Positions 34,537 to 42,611 of a DNA stretch of 64,000 bases are shown here, piece after piece (within the stretch, counting starts at the first letter, position 1; each line of letters begins with the position of its first letter). The notes beneath the pieces are model-generated. The model did not search any database, was not told where the DNA came from, and saw only the letters and a program-made list of their open reading frames with translations. Made by a program: the position numbers and the translations under genes. Origin of the DNA: Clostridium sp. chh4-2 (GTDB lineage: Bacteria; Bacillota; Clostridia; Lachnospirales; Lachnospiraceae); the NCBI RefSeq assembly GCF_002899675.1, contig NZ_PKUU01000005.1, positions 220,074 through 284,073 of the forward strand, in the 5' to 3' direction.

Positions 34537-36114
34537 ATGCTTGACCCAAACGGCACCTATTTTGCCTACTTACGCAAATCCCGGGAGGATCGGGATGCAG
34601 AACTGTACGGAGCGGAAGATACGCTGGCCCGCCATGAATATATCATTAAAGATCTGGCCGGCCGTTACCATATAACAATCGCAGCCTGGTATAAAGAAGT
34701 CGTTTCCGGAGAAACCATCACAGACCGGCCGGAAATGCAGCGCATGCTGTCGGATATTGAGCACATACGCCCTGACGGTGTCCTGGCCGTGGAGGTGGAA
34801 CGTTTAAGCCGCGGCAATCCTCAGGACCAGGGACGTGTAACCGACACCTTTAAATATGCCGGCACCTTGATTATAACGCCTATGAAAATCTATGATCTTC
34901 AAAAAGAAAATGATGAAGAATGGCTGGATTTTGGTTTAATGCGCAGCCGCATGGAATACAGAACCATCAAACGAAGAATGCAAAACGGCCGCACCACTTC
35001 TGCCATGCAGGGAAAATATATCGGCAATATTCCTCCTTACGGATGGGTTCGGAAAAAACTTGAACATGAAAAGGGATATATTCTGGAACCAAGTCCTGAT
35101 ACCGGGTGGATTTTAAAACTCATTTACACTTTGATGGATACCGGAACCGCAGAAACCGGTTACATACCGGCAGGCGCCTCCATGACCGCTCACACTTTAG
35201 ACAGCATGGGAATAAAACCGCCCAAAGGAGACATCTGGGACGCCGGTTCCATCACAAGAATCGCTAAAAATCCGGCCAATATCGGATTCGTGCGGATTGG
35301 ATACCGCAAGCAGAAAAAGGTTATGGAAAACGGCACTCTGAAAGTCTCACGTCCGGTCAACGACGACTGCCTCCTCGTCCCCGCCCGCTGGGAAGGTCAA
35401 ATCCCCCCTGACGTCTATAACCGCGTCTGCCATAAATTAAATCACACGAAAAAAAGCTCCTCGTTTCCTGCCGTTCAAAGCCCTTTAGCAGGGCTTATCC
35501 GCTGCAGCATCTGTGGTAAAATTATGCGCCGCCGGCCGGCCGGAACGCGCAATAAAGCGGATACCCTGCAATGCCGCACCTATCACTGCCCCACGGTCGG
35601 CTCCTATTACGATTTGGTAGAAGAGCGCCTTTTAATCATACTGGATCAATGGCTGGAAAATTATAAAATAAAAATTGACCCTAACGCCCCCGAAGACTGG
35701 CAGACCGCATTCGATTCCAGGCAGCGCATCAAACAGGAACTGGAGACTTACATCGCTTCATTGGGCCGTCAGCTTTCCAAAGTGCATACCTGTTTTGAAA
35801 ATGATATTTATGATCTGGATACCTTCCAAGAAAGAAGTCAGGCAGTCAAATCAGAATTAGAGGAAAAAGAAGAAAAACTGAGATGTATTATTGACGAACT
35901 GTCTAAAATCAGAGAACATATAGAACAGAAGGAGGCATTTGTTCCCTTTTTCGAACACATGCTGGATTCTTACCGCCGTTCAAAAGATCCTGTATTTAAA
36001 AATACGCTCCTCAAACTGCTTGTGGAACGGGTAGAGTATACGAAAACGGAACGGGGAGGGCGAACCGGAGAGCATAACGACCGTTTTGAACTGAAGATCC
36101 ATGTTCGGATTTAG
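34537..36114 (+). CDS. Large serine recombinase
   Basis: This 525-residue protein follows ATAAGGAGATGATACA. Residues ~6-150 form the resolvase catalytic domain, with the nucleophile Ser at about 11 in AYLRKSREDRDAE and the arginine motif VEVERLSRGNPQDQGRV. Residues ~160-300 are the recombinase DNA-binding domain. LIRCSICGKIMRRRPAG with a later C-x4-C type pair (LQCRTYHCPTV, ~325-360) makes the zinc ribbon. A coiled coil follows (~385-470), then a basic tail. Such enzymes integrate and excise DNA at short att cores. It ends 29 bp from the right junction of the element, as expected for its own integrase/excisionase. Confidence 0.95.
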   Translation: MLDPNGTYFAYLRKSREDRDAELYGAEDTLARHEYIIKDLAGRYHITIAAWYKEVVSGETITDRPEMQRMLSDIEHIRPDGVLAVEVERLSRGNPQDQGRVTDTFKYAGTLIITPMKIYDLQKENDEEWLDFGLMRSRMEYRTIKRRMQNGRTTSAMQGKYIGNIPPYGWVRKKLEHEKGYILEPSPDTGWILKLIYTLMDTGTAETGYIPAGASMTAHTLDSMGIKPPKGDIWDAGSITRIAKNPANIGFVRIGYRKQKKVMENGTLKVSRPVNDDCLLVPARWEGQIPPDVYNRVCHKLNHTKKSSSFPAVQSPLAGLIRCSICGKIMRRRPAGTRNKADTLQCRTYHCPTVGSYYDLVEERLLIILDQWLENYKIKIDPNAPEDWQTAFDSRQRIKQELETYIASLGRQLSKVHTCFENDIYDLDTFQERSQAVKSELEEKEEKLRCIIDELSKIREHIEQKEAFVPFFEHMLDSYRRSKDPVFKNTLLKLLVERVEYTKTERGGRTGEHNDRFELKIHVRI

Positions 36115-36118
36115 ATTT

Positions 36119-36337
36119 TTACAGCTCCCCTCTGACACCGGACTCTTCCGTTCCGATGTCTGTGAGCACGGCTTTACATTCCTTATACGGCATCGCGTAT
36201 CTTTGGGAAAGGTAGCGCATCGCTGCAGCTGATTCTCCGTCCGGGCCGCCATATTGACTCATTATAAACTGTGCCATCTTAGGATTCTGTGTGCTGATAT
36301 TTACAGGATACTGTAATCGCTTTTCATAAGACCACAT
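36119..36337 (-). CDS. cotJC: cotJC 5' segment (interrupted gene)
   Basis: ATG at 36337, two bases after the cotJB stop, starts MWSYEKRLQYPVNISTQNPK, the conserved N-terminus of CotJC manganese catalases. AQFIMSQYGGPDGESAAAMR and YLSQRYAMPYKECKAVLTDI follow, then GTEE. From the core on, the frame reads SGVRGEL and stops in element DNA, giving a 72-residue product. The break falls in the Mn-ligand motif E-x-x-H: the Glu is at the junction and the His is in the distant 3' segment. An unexcised locus therefore cannot make active CotJC. CotJC in spore-formers is a mother-cell coat protein. Confidence 0.93.
   Translation of the reverse strand: MWSYEKRLQYPVNISTQNPKMAQFIMSQYGGPDGESAAAMRYLSQRYAMPYKECKAVLTDIGTEESGVRGEL
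36131..36148. other. Right attachment junction of the cotJC element
   Basis: TCTGACACCGGAC (36131-36143) is the inverted arm. The core TC (36144-36145) lies in the cotJC GAG codon, and TTC (36146-36148) is the preceding Glu codon. Confidence 0.8.
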
Positions 36338-36338
36338 A

Positions 36339-36596
36339 CTATCTGCTTCCCCCTTCCCAAGGCCATTTGTCATCAACCCAATTCCAGTAATTTCCTGGAT
36401 TGACCTGATCTTTCATCATAGGGCCGCACTGAGCCTGATATGCATTCATTGCCTCTGCTCGCATTTTCTTCACATCCTGATAGTAATTTAAGGCTTCCTT
36501 ATCACATGGATGGGTATCCAGATAAAGGGTCACATCATCTAAAGCAAAGCTGGACTCATTAATCATCTGCAAAAGCTGGCTGCAGTCATAATTCAT
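36339..36596 (-). CDS. cotJB: Spore coat protein CotJB
   Basis: The start at 36596 (MNYDCSQLLQMINESSFALD) overlaps the cotJA stop as TAATG and has GGGGAGGTG upstream. The 85-residue protein contains DVTLYLDTHPCDKEALNYYQ and a C-terminal NYWNWVDDKWPWEGGSR, both characteristic of CotJB. It is a small spore-coat protein made in the mother cell and acts with CotJA and CotJC. The tight overlaps show a single transcription unit cotJA-cotJB-cotJC. Confidence 0.93.
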   Translation of the reverse strand: MNYDCSQLLQMINESSFALDDVTLYLDTHPCDKEALNYYQDVKKMRAEAMNAYQAQCGPMMKDQVNPGNYWNWVDDKWPWEGGSR

Positions 36597-37069
36597 TAAC
36601 GGCACCTCCCCATCACAAACGGAAGATCCAGTTCCGGGAAAATGGTTCCCCGCTGGAATCCGCGGTCTAATGCATATGTCTGTTTCCACTGCTGCCATGG
36701 AACATATGACATGCCAATTGGATAATTTTCCATTCCTCCTACTGAAGTATCAGGGCAGAAAGAAGACTGGTTCATTACAGGGGACACCTTGCCGCAATTC
36801 ATAGCTGGAGCAGTGCCCGGAGCGGAAATACCTACATTAGTACTGCCGCTTAAAACAGCATTCGGAGTGAGATTTGGTGAAATACTTGCATTCCGGTTCA
36901 TGTTACCGGTCATATCAATGCGGGACGGTTCCATAGCCGGGCGCGGCTGAATAACAGGAGGCCTGAGGGGAGGTGTTCCCGCATTACATCCACAATTTTG
37001 CGATGTGCCGGCAGTAAACTGAGGGCATCCTAATTGTGAACGTCTCTGATTCGTATAATTACAATCCAT
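36596..37069 (-). CDS. cotJA: Spore coat-associated protein CotJA
   Basis: The 157-residue product starts MDCNYTNQRRSQLGCPQFTA. It has a long low-complexity Pro/Asn-rich N-terminal extension (residues ~1-115). The conserved CotJA core is at the end: PIGMSYVPWQQWKQTYALDR then GFQRGTIFPELDLPFVMGRC. B. subtilis CotJA is only ~80 residues, so this form is about twice the usual length; the extension is Cys-containing and may cross-link. It is the first gene of the cotJ operon and has a sigma-K-like promoter 39 bp upstream. Confidence 0.92.
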   Translation of the reverse strand: MDCNYTNQRRSQLGCPQFTAGTSQNCGCNAGTPPLRPPVIQPRPAMEPSRIDMTGNMNRNASISPNLTPNAVLSGSTNVGISAPGTAPAMNCGKVSPVMNQSSFCPDTSVGGMENYPIGMSYVPWQQWKQTYALDRGFQRGTIFPELDLPFVMGRCR

Positions 37070-37107
37070 ATACAGATTGCTCCTTTCATAATAAAGACTT
37101 ATACTTA

Positions 37108-37134
37108 TAATCTATGTAATCCCAACGGTCTTGT
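37108..37134 (-). promoter_or_regulatory. Sigma-K-type promoter of cotJABC
   Basis: On the minus strand AC (37134-37133), a 16-bp spacer and CATAGATTA (37116-37108) match the sigma-K consensus AC-N16/17-CATAnnnTA exactly. The distance to the cotJA ATG is suitable. The cotJ operon of B. subtilis is mother-cell expressed. Confidence 0.6.
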
Positions 37135-37298
37135 GCAAAACCAACTTAAAATTTTCTTTCTTCTATAATATGGAACTTTATCCTATGGTTATCTCTTCTC
37201 TATCTAAATTACGCTGCTTCCATCCCGCAATCCCCATCTGCAGATTAACCGTTCAGCCGTCCTATTTACCGTTCCGGACATTCTCTTTTAAATCAGGA

Positions 37299-37325
37299 AC
37301 ACTTTATCCACTTTCTCATATGATA
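37299..37325 (+). promoter_or_regulatory. Sigma-K-type promoter of the Cys-rich gene
   Basis: AC (37299-37300), 16 bp, then CATATGATA (37317-37325) also match AC-N16-CATAnnnTA exactly. The start codon at 37362 follows AAAGGAGAT. Both divergent genes therefore carry the same type of late mother-cell promoter. Confidence 0.6.
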
Positions 37326-37361
37326 TAGTACAAACCTAAATAATTAAAGGAGATTTAAATT

Positions 37362-37766
37362 ATGTGTAATAGATGTTGGAATTCTTGTAATAGATGTGGT
37401 AACAATAGTTGTGGATGCGGTTCTTGCGGATGTGGTTCAAATGCAGGATGCGGCAGCAATGGATGTGGAATCAGCAATGGCTGCGGATGCAACAGCGGAT
37501 GCGGATGCAACAGTGGATGCGGATGCAACAGCGGTTGTGGTTCCTGCGGCAGCAATTGGAACGGATGCGGATGCGGCAACAACTCTGCAACCCGCCGTGC
37601 TTTCCGCGCCGGTTACCGTGAAGGTTTCCAGAACGGTTATCAGAACGGCTTCGCAGACGGTGCCCGCACCAACATGCCTATGCCGATTGACAGCGGTATA
37701 ATCGCCGACACCTGCTCCGGCAGCTGCAATACCGGCTGCAACTCAGGATGCAACTCCGGCTGCTAA
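37362..37766 (+). CDS. Cys/Gly/Asn-rich coat-like protein
   Basis: The 134-residue product has about a quarter Cys. Residues 1-75 are tandem C-G-C-N-S-G repeats (MCNRCWNSCNRCGNNSCGCG ...). A short charged helix ATRRAFRAGYREGFQNGYQN then GFADGARTN (~77-105) follows. The end is GSCNTGCNSGCNSGC. Central repeats of GGATGCGGATGCAACAG are nearly identical in DNA. Cys-rich repeat proteins of this type are often spore coat or exosporium components that cross-link. Its position next to cotJ and its sigma-K-like promoter support that. Metal binding or a peptide-precursor role is not excluded. Confidence 0.75.
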   Translation: MCNRCWNSCNRCGNNSCGCGSCGCGSNAGCGSNGCGISNGCGCNSGCGCNSGCGCNSGCGSCGSNWNGCGCGNNSATRRAFRAGYREGFQNGYQNGFADGARTNMPMPIDSGIIADTCSGSCNTGCNSGCNSGC

Positions 37767-37780
37767 TAATTATCTTTCAG

Positions 37781-37804
37781 GGGCGCGGTACAAATTCCGC
37801 GCCC
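37781..37804 (+). terminator. Hairpin after the Cys-rich gene
   Basis: GGGCGCGG pairs perfectly with CCGCGCCC around an 8-nt loop. The T-tract is weak. Confidence 0.5.
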
Positions 37805-37860
37805 TGCTATTTAACGGATTAACTTTTTTCAAGTTCGGAAACTCATAAAACTGATTATCC

Positions 37861-37889
37861 TTGTTTTTATCCCGGATTTGTATTACAAT
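37861..37889 (+). promoter_or_regulatory. Sigma-A promoter of GGDEF-EAL gene
   Basis: TTGTTT (37861-37866), a 17-bp spacer and TACAAT (37884-37889). The Shine-Dalgarno TAGGAGG lies before ATG 37928. Confidence 0.55.
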
Positions 37890-37927
37890 TAATGTCATAA
37901 CCAGTGAATCTTAGGAGGATTATTACT

Positions 37928-39310
37928 ATGAGCTTATTCCGGAAAAAGCAAGACAATAATGAGAAAATGAAAGCGTCTGTTGAACCGGCTTCACCATTAT
38001 CTGTTCCTGCTGAACCAGCCGACAACAGCCGTAATTTATGTTATAAACAGCTTGAAAAACTATTTGTTCCCGACAGCAGCGCAAAAGGCGTCGTTTTGAA
38101 ATTGTATATTGAGAATTTCAAACGTCTGAATGATGTATTCGGCTATAATTATTGCGAAGAGCTGTTGACTCAGATCATCAGCTACTTGGAAGAAACGACA
38201 GGATCTGTTGTATACCGCTATATTGGTGTGGAATTTATTATTATATTGGACCGTTTTACACAGGGACAGGCCTCCCAGCTTGCCGACGAGGTGCTGGAAC
38301 GGTTTGATTCCGTTTGGAAGATCGACAACACCGATTGTCTGTGCTCCGTTCAGATTGGTCTGTGCTCTTATCCGGGACATCCGGCCAGCGCTTCTGAATT
38401 ATTAAAGTATCTGGATCTTGCAATCGCACAGGCTTCCGAACACGGACCAAACCAGTCGGCCGTTTTCGATACCTCCTTACATAACAAATATATCCGCAAA
38501 CAGACCATTGCCATGTACCTTTCCACCGCATTGGAGAATAACGAGATCGAGGTCCGTTACCGTCCCACCTATCATATCGGACGGCAGCGTTTTACCCGCG
38601 CCGAATACTATATGCGCATTTTCATTAAGGGACTGGGTCTGATCGGAGCTGCTGAATTTCTTCCAATCGCCGAGGATTCCGGCCAGATCCGCACAGTAGA
38701 ATACTTTGCTCTTGATCATGTGGGCGCATGCATTGCCGATTTAATCAAGTCCGGAAAAGAATTTGAGTCCATCGCCCTTCCAATTTCTTCCGTTTTATTC
38801 CTTCAGGAAGACTTTTTAGACGAAGTTACACGCATTATGGATAAATACCAGATTCCAAAAGGAAAACTGGCTCTGGAAATCCAGGAAAGCGCACTGACAA
38901 CAGCTTTCCTCAATATTAATATCATGATGCAGCAGCTTTCCGAGATGGGCGTTGAACTGATCCTCAATGATTTTGGAAGCGGTTACTCAGGAATCTCCAA
39001 CATCCTGGATATGCCTGTCAATACGTTAAAATTAGAGCGCATGTTCGTATGGCAGCTGGAAACCAATCCGAAGTCCGCCCATATTATCGACGGCTTAGTC
39101 CAGATCGCCAAACATCTGGAATTGAACATCATCGCAGAAGGCGTGGAAACAGAAAACCAGATATCAAAACTCACTTCCTTCGGCTGCGATTACCAGCAGG
39201 GATTTTACTATTCCCCAACGCTCAGCCAGGAAGTGCTGATGAACATCATGGACACATCTTTAGAAGAGTCCAGACTGATTTTAAATGCAGAGAAAGAAAA
39301 AATGAAGTAG
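37928..39310 (+). CDS. Degenerate GGDEF-EAL domain protein
   Basis: The start at 37928 (MSLFRKKQDNNEKM) fits TAGGAGG. The 460-residue cytoplasmic protein has a GGDEF-like domain (~45-190) in which the active motif is replaced by YIGVEF, so it should not make c-di-GMP. An EAL-like domain follows (~205-455). The EAL box is EYYMR instead of ExLxR, the DDFG motif reads NDFGSGYS (first metal Asp lost), and the second EGVET Glu is kept (IIAEGVET). It is therefore probably a c-di-GMP or GTP-binding regulator rather than a phosphodiesterase. Residual activity cannot be excluded. No membrane or sensor domain is present. Confidence 0.85.
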   Translation: MSLFRKKQDNNEKMKASVEPASPLSVPAEPADNSRNLCYKQLEKLFVPDSSAKGVVLKLYIENFKRLNDVFGYNYCEELLTQIISYLEETTGSVVYRYIGVEFIIILDRFTQGQASQLADEVLERFDSVWKIDNTDCLCSVQIGLCSYPGHPASASELLKYLDLAIAQASEHGPNQSAVFDTSLHNKYIRKQTIAMYLSTALENNEIEVRYRPTYHIGRQRFTRAEYYMRIFIKGLGLIGAAEFLPIAEDSGQIRTVEYFALDHVGACIADLIKSGKEFESIALPISSVLFLQEDFLDEVTRIMDKYQIPKGKLALEIQESALTTAFLNINIMMQQLSEMGVELILNDFGSGYSGISNILDMPVNTLKLERMFVWQLETNPKSAHIIDGLVQIAKHLELNIIAEGVETENQISKLTSFGCDYQQGFYYSPTLSQEVLMNIMDTSLEESRLILNAEKEKMK

Positions 39311-39319
39311 GCCGCCGGC

Positions 39320-39721
39320 CTACTTCGCTTTTTCATAAAAATACTTTATTATATCTTTTCGTTTTATAATTCCAATAAAATTCTTCTGGTCATCAATAAC
39401 CGGCACAAAATTCTGATTTAATGCCTTGTCCACCAAATCCTCCATATTGGAATCGGCCCTTACCGGCTGATTGTCTAAGCGTCTGTGAATCGCGGTTATG
39501 GGCACCATCTCCGCATCCCGCAAATTCAAGTCAAACTGGTTTTTAATTCCCCAAAGCAGATCTCCTTCCGTAATCGTTCCTATGTATCTTCCATTTTTAT
39601 TAATCATCGGCAGTGCAGAATACTTATGATATTCCATCTTCTCCAGAGTCTGCCTCAATGTATCATGATCATAGATATAGGCAACATCACTTTTTGGTGT
39701 CAAAAAAAACAATATATTCAT
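39320..39721 (-). CDS. CBS-domain pair protein
   Basis: The 133-residue product has two CBS motifs: residues ~10-65 (TLRQTLEKMEYHKYSALPMI, GRYIGTITEGDLL) and ~75-130 (DNQPVRADSNMEDLVDKALN, IGIIKRKDII). A stand-alone CBS pair binds adenosine-type ligands and regulates partners. It is convergent with the EAL-like gene, only 9 bp between stops. The partner is unknown. Confidence 0.85.
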   Translation of the reverse strand: MNILFFLTPKSDVAYIYDHDTLRQTLEKMEYHKYSALPMINKNGRYIGTITEGDLLWGIKNQFDLNLRDAEMVPITAIHRRLDNQPVRADSNMEDLVDKALNQNFVPVIDDQKNFIGIIKRKDIIKYFYEKAK

Positions 39722-39828
39722 ATCTGATCTCCTATCTGCTATCTTTTATCACAACCAGTATAACACGAATATGCAAAAAATATCTAAAAAATCTTTTAAA
39801 CTTTCCTAATTTTTCCTAAAATTTACCA

Positions 39829-40443
39829 TTATAGACAGTAGTCGTCCACATCAAACAAATGATCTTTATAGTAATATTTTTTATCCTCTTCCGTAATCGC
39901 CCGAATCACCCTGCAGGGATTGCCCACAGCGATCACATTATCCGGAATATCTTTCGTTACCACGCTGCCGGAACCGATCACCACGTTATTTCCTATGGTT
40001 ACCCCCGGATTGATCACCGTATTGCCTCCAATCCACACATTGTCTCCAATCGTTACCGGAACACCGTACTCGTAGCCAATATTTCTCGGCTCATGATGAA
40101 TCGGATGCCCTGCCGTATAGACAGCCACATTCGGCGCGAACATCACGTTCTTTCCGATGGTCACCTTCGCCACATCCAGAATTACCACATTATAATTGGC
40201 ATAAAAATTCTCGCCCACCTCAATATTATAACCGTAATCACAGCGAAATGGAGGTTCAATGTAAACCTGTTCCCCTGTCTTTCCAAGAATCTTTTTAATC
40301 ATAGCAGTTAACTGATCCATATCATCCGGACGGACAGCATTATATTCATAAATTCTCAGTTTATTCTCCATTCTCTCTTTATCCAAACCATCCAGCCAGG
40401 CTTTATATGGAAGTCCTGCCAGCATTCTCTCTTTTTGATTCAT
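39829..40443 (-). CDS. Sugar O-acetyltransferase (Maa/LacA type)
   Basis: The 204-residue protein has the N-terminal Mac domain (KERMLAGLPYKAWLDGLDKE) and then the left-handed beta-helix hexapeptide repeats (VTIGKNVMFAPNVAVYTAGH with the catalytic His, VTIGDNVWIGGNTVINPGVT, IGNNVVIGSGSVVTKDIPDN). It transfers acetyl from acetyl-CoA to a sugar such as maltose, glucose or a galactoside. It has a good Shine-Dalgarno (CAGGGAGA). It stands alone, without sugar-transport neighbours. Confidence 0.92.
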   Translation of the reverse strand: MNQKERMLAGLPYKAWLDGLDKERMENKLRIYEYNAVRPDDMDQLTAMIKKILGKTGEQVYIEPPFRCDYGYNIEVGENFYANYNVVILDVAKVTIGKNVMFAPNVAVYTAGHPIHHEPRNIGYEYGVPVTIGDNVWIGGNTVINPGVTIGNNVVIGSGSVVTKDIPDNVIAVGNPCRVIRAITEEDKKYYYKDHLFDVDDYCL

Positions 40444-40640
40444 CGGTAATCTCCCTGTTTTGATTTTACATAAATTACAACTTACCGGCCATGATTGCTT
40501 TAAAAATTAAAAATAGAAAATGGAACGAATACCAAGATTCCTCCAATCCGGCTCTTGTCCCTCGTCCCATTTCCCTTCTTTCTTCTTCCCGGCATCCTCC
40601 GGTCAACAAAGTGACTTTTTCGGCATTCCGCCTTTTTATT

Positions 40641-42611
40641 CTATAAATTCTGCGGTTCCTCTGCCGTTTCTTTCGAATCCTGATCCCTCTCTGCATTCAC
40701 AGCAGCTTCCGGAATATCAGCGGCCTTCTCTTCTTCTGCTGCCTCAACGTTTCCTGCGTTCCGCATATTTATACATTGATGGAATATTTCCATAAATTCT
40801 TTTCCTGTAATCGTCTCTTTCTCGATCAGGAATTCAGCGATCTTATCCATCACATCTCGGTTTTCGCTCAAAAGACGCATCGCTTCATCATAGGCTTCTT
40901 TCAGGATTCTCATAACTTCCTGATCCACCTCAGCAGCGGTGGCATCCCCGCAGTCCATAACCGTACGTCCGGTCAAATACTGGTTTTCCTGAGTCGCCAG
41001 TCCCATCAATCCGAACTTATCGGACATTCCGTATTGGGTAACCATAGCGCGTGCCAGTCTGGTGGCCTGCTCGATATCATTTGCCGCGCCCGTTGTGACG
41101 GTATCGAAAACAATCTCCTCAGCCGCACGCCCTGCCAGATATCCCACCAGCATTGCATGAATCTCTTTCTTCGTGTTCAGGAACTTCTCTTCTTCCGGCA
41201 CATGCATCACGTATCCCAATGCTCCCATGGTTCTGGGAACGATGGTGATCTTCTGAACCGGCTCCGAATCCTTCTGAAGAGCGCTGACAAGCGCGTGTCC
41301 AACCTCGTGATAAGATACAATTCTTCTCTCTTCATTATTGAGCACACGGTCTTTTTTCTCTTTACCAACTAAAACCACTTCCACCGCTTCGAACAAATCT
41401 TTCTGTGATACGGCATTTCTTCCGTTCTTAACGGCCAGGATGGCGCCTTCATTAATCATGTTCGCCAGATCGGAACCAACTGCGCCGGATGTGGCCAGTG
41501 CAATGGCCTCCAGATCAACCGTATCGTCCAGAGAGACGTTCTTCGCATGAACCTTGAGGATATTGACACGGCCCTTCAAATCCGGCTTATCCACGATAAT
41601 ACGGCGGTCAAAACGGCCCGGTCTTAACAGAGCCGGATCAAGGATCTCAGGGCGGTTGGTGGCCGCCAGCACTAAAAGTCCCTTGGATGAATCAAAACCG
41701 TCCATCTCAGAAAGCAGCTGGTTCAATGTCTGTTCACGCTCATCATTGCCGCCACCGAACTTGGAATCACGGCTCTTACCGATGGCATCCACCTCATCGA
41801 TAAATATGATACACGGTGCAGATTCCTGCGCCTGTTTAAATAAATCGCGGACACGTGATGCGCCCACACCAACAAACATCTCCACAAAATCAGAACCGGA
41901 CAGGGAGTAAAACGGAACTTTCGCCTCGCCTGCCACTGCCTTTGCCAAAAGCGTTTTACCGGTTCCGGGAGGTCCTACAAGCAGGGCTCCTTTTGGAAGT
42001 TTTGCACCGATGTGGGTATATTTCCCGGGGTTGTGCAGGAAATCCACAATCTCTACCAGTGATTCCTTGGCCTCATCCTGTCCCGCCACATCTTTAAATG
42101 TAACTCCGGTTTCCTTCTGCATATAGACTTTGGCATTGCTCTTGCCAACTCCCATAATGCCTCCGCCGCCCATACGCTTCATCATCAAATTCATAAAGAA
42201 TACGATACAGATAAACGGTAGCAGGAAACTCAAAATCGTCTCCAAAATCATACTGCTGTCCTGCTTGGCCTGCTTGACCACAGCCCCTGATTCCAGCACA
42301 CGGTCTGATAATTTATAATCACTCATGCGGACCGTATAGTATTTAATAAGCGGCGAATAACCTTCTATGCCTTTCTTAGGTGTAATCTGAATCGTTGAGC
42401 TGTCAATGATAACAGATTCAACTTCTTTATTCTCAAGCATGCCGACAAACTGATCATATGTCAGCTCTTCCGTTGAGCTTTTCGTCATTAAATCCTTCAT
42501 CAAGGTAATAGAACAAAATGTAATCACAGCAGCAATCACCAATATGAGTAGCGTCTGTCCATTCTTGGGCGCTTTGCCATTTTTATTATCCTGATTGTTC
42601 TTGTTCTCCAT
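40641..42611 (-). CDS. ftsH: ATP-dependent zinc metalloprotease FtsH
   Basis: The start at 42611 (MENKNNQDNKNGKAPKNG) has ATAGGAGA upstream; the longer frame to 42677 lacks one. The 656-residue membrane protease has two N-terminal membrane segments (about 20-38 and 120-140) and an AAA domain with Walker A GPPGTGKT, Walker B IIFIDEVD and the arginine-finger motif RPGRFDR. The zinc protease motif HEVGH is near residue 430. The C-terminus is acidic and probably disordered. FtsH degrades misfolded and regulatory membrane proteins. It stands alone with its own upstream region. Confidence 0.97.
   Translation of the reverse strand: MENKNNQDNKNGKAPKNGQTLLILVIAAVITFCSITLMKDLMTKSSTEELTYDQFVGMLENKEVESVIIDSSTIQITPKKGIEGYSPLIKYYTVRMSDYKLSDRVLESGAVVKQAKQDSSMILETILSFLLPFICIVFFMNLMMKRMGGGGIMGVGKSNAKVYMQKETGVTFKDVAGQDEAKESLVEIVDFLHNPGKYTHIGAKLPKGALLVGPPGTGKTLLAKAVAGEAKVPFYSLSGSDFVEMFVGVGASRVRDLFKQAQESAPCIIFIDEVDAIGKSRDSKFGGGNDEREQTLNQLLSEMDGFDSSKGLLVLAATNRPEILDPALLRPGRFDRRIIVDKPDLKGRVNILKVHAKNVSLDDTVDLEAIALATSGAVGSDLANMINEGAILAVKNGRNAVSQKDLFEAVEVVLVGKEKKDRVLNNEERRIVSYHEVGHALVSALQKDSEPVQKITIVPRTMGALGYVMHVPEEEKFLNTKKEIHAMLVGYLAGRAAEEIVFDTVTTGAANDIEQATRLARAMVTQYGMSDKFGLMGLATQENQYLTGRTVMDCGDATAAEVDQEVMRILKEAYDEAMRLLSENRDVMDKIAEFLIEKETITGKEFMEIFHQCINMRNAGNVEAAEEEKAADIPEAAVNAERDQDSKETAEEPQNL

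Larger units (their letters stand above)
32757..36145. mobile_element. 3.39-kb skin-like intervening element in cotJC
   Basis: The element lies between two copies of a 2-bp core (TC on the plus strand, 32757-32758 and 36144-36145). Inverted arms GTCgGGTGTCAGA (32759-32771) and its reverse (36131-36143, GTCcGGTGTCAGA on the minus strand) differ at one of 13 positions. Removing 3387 bp restores ..GTEELAHWE.., the conserved CotJC metal motif. It carries a large serine recombinase next to the right end, plus an XRE regulator, a VanZ-like protein and two small acidic proteins. No phage structural gene is present. It is comparable in design to skin-type and gerE-type sporulation elements. Confidence 0.9.

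Noticed and set aside
34537..36114. Serine recombinase as integrase of the left tail prophage
   Set aside because: It lies 6.7 kb beyond the lysis gene with chromosomal genes between. Its att arms and the split cotJC define a separate 3.39-kb element.
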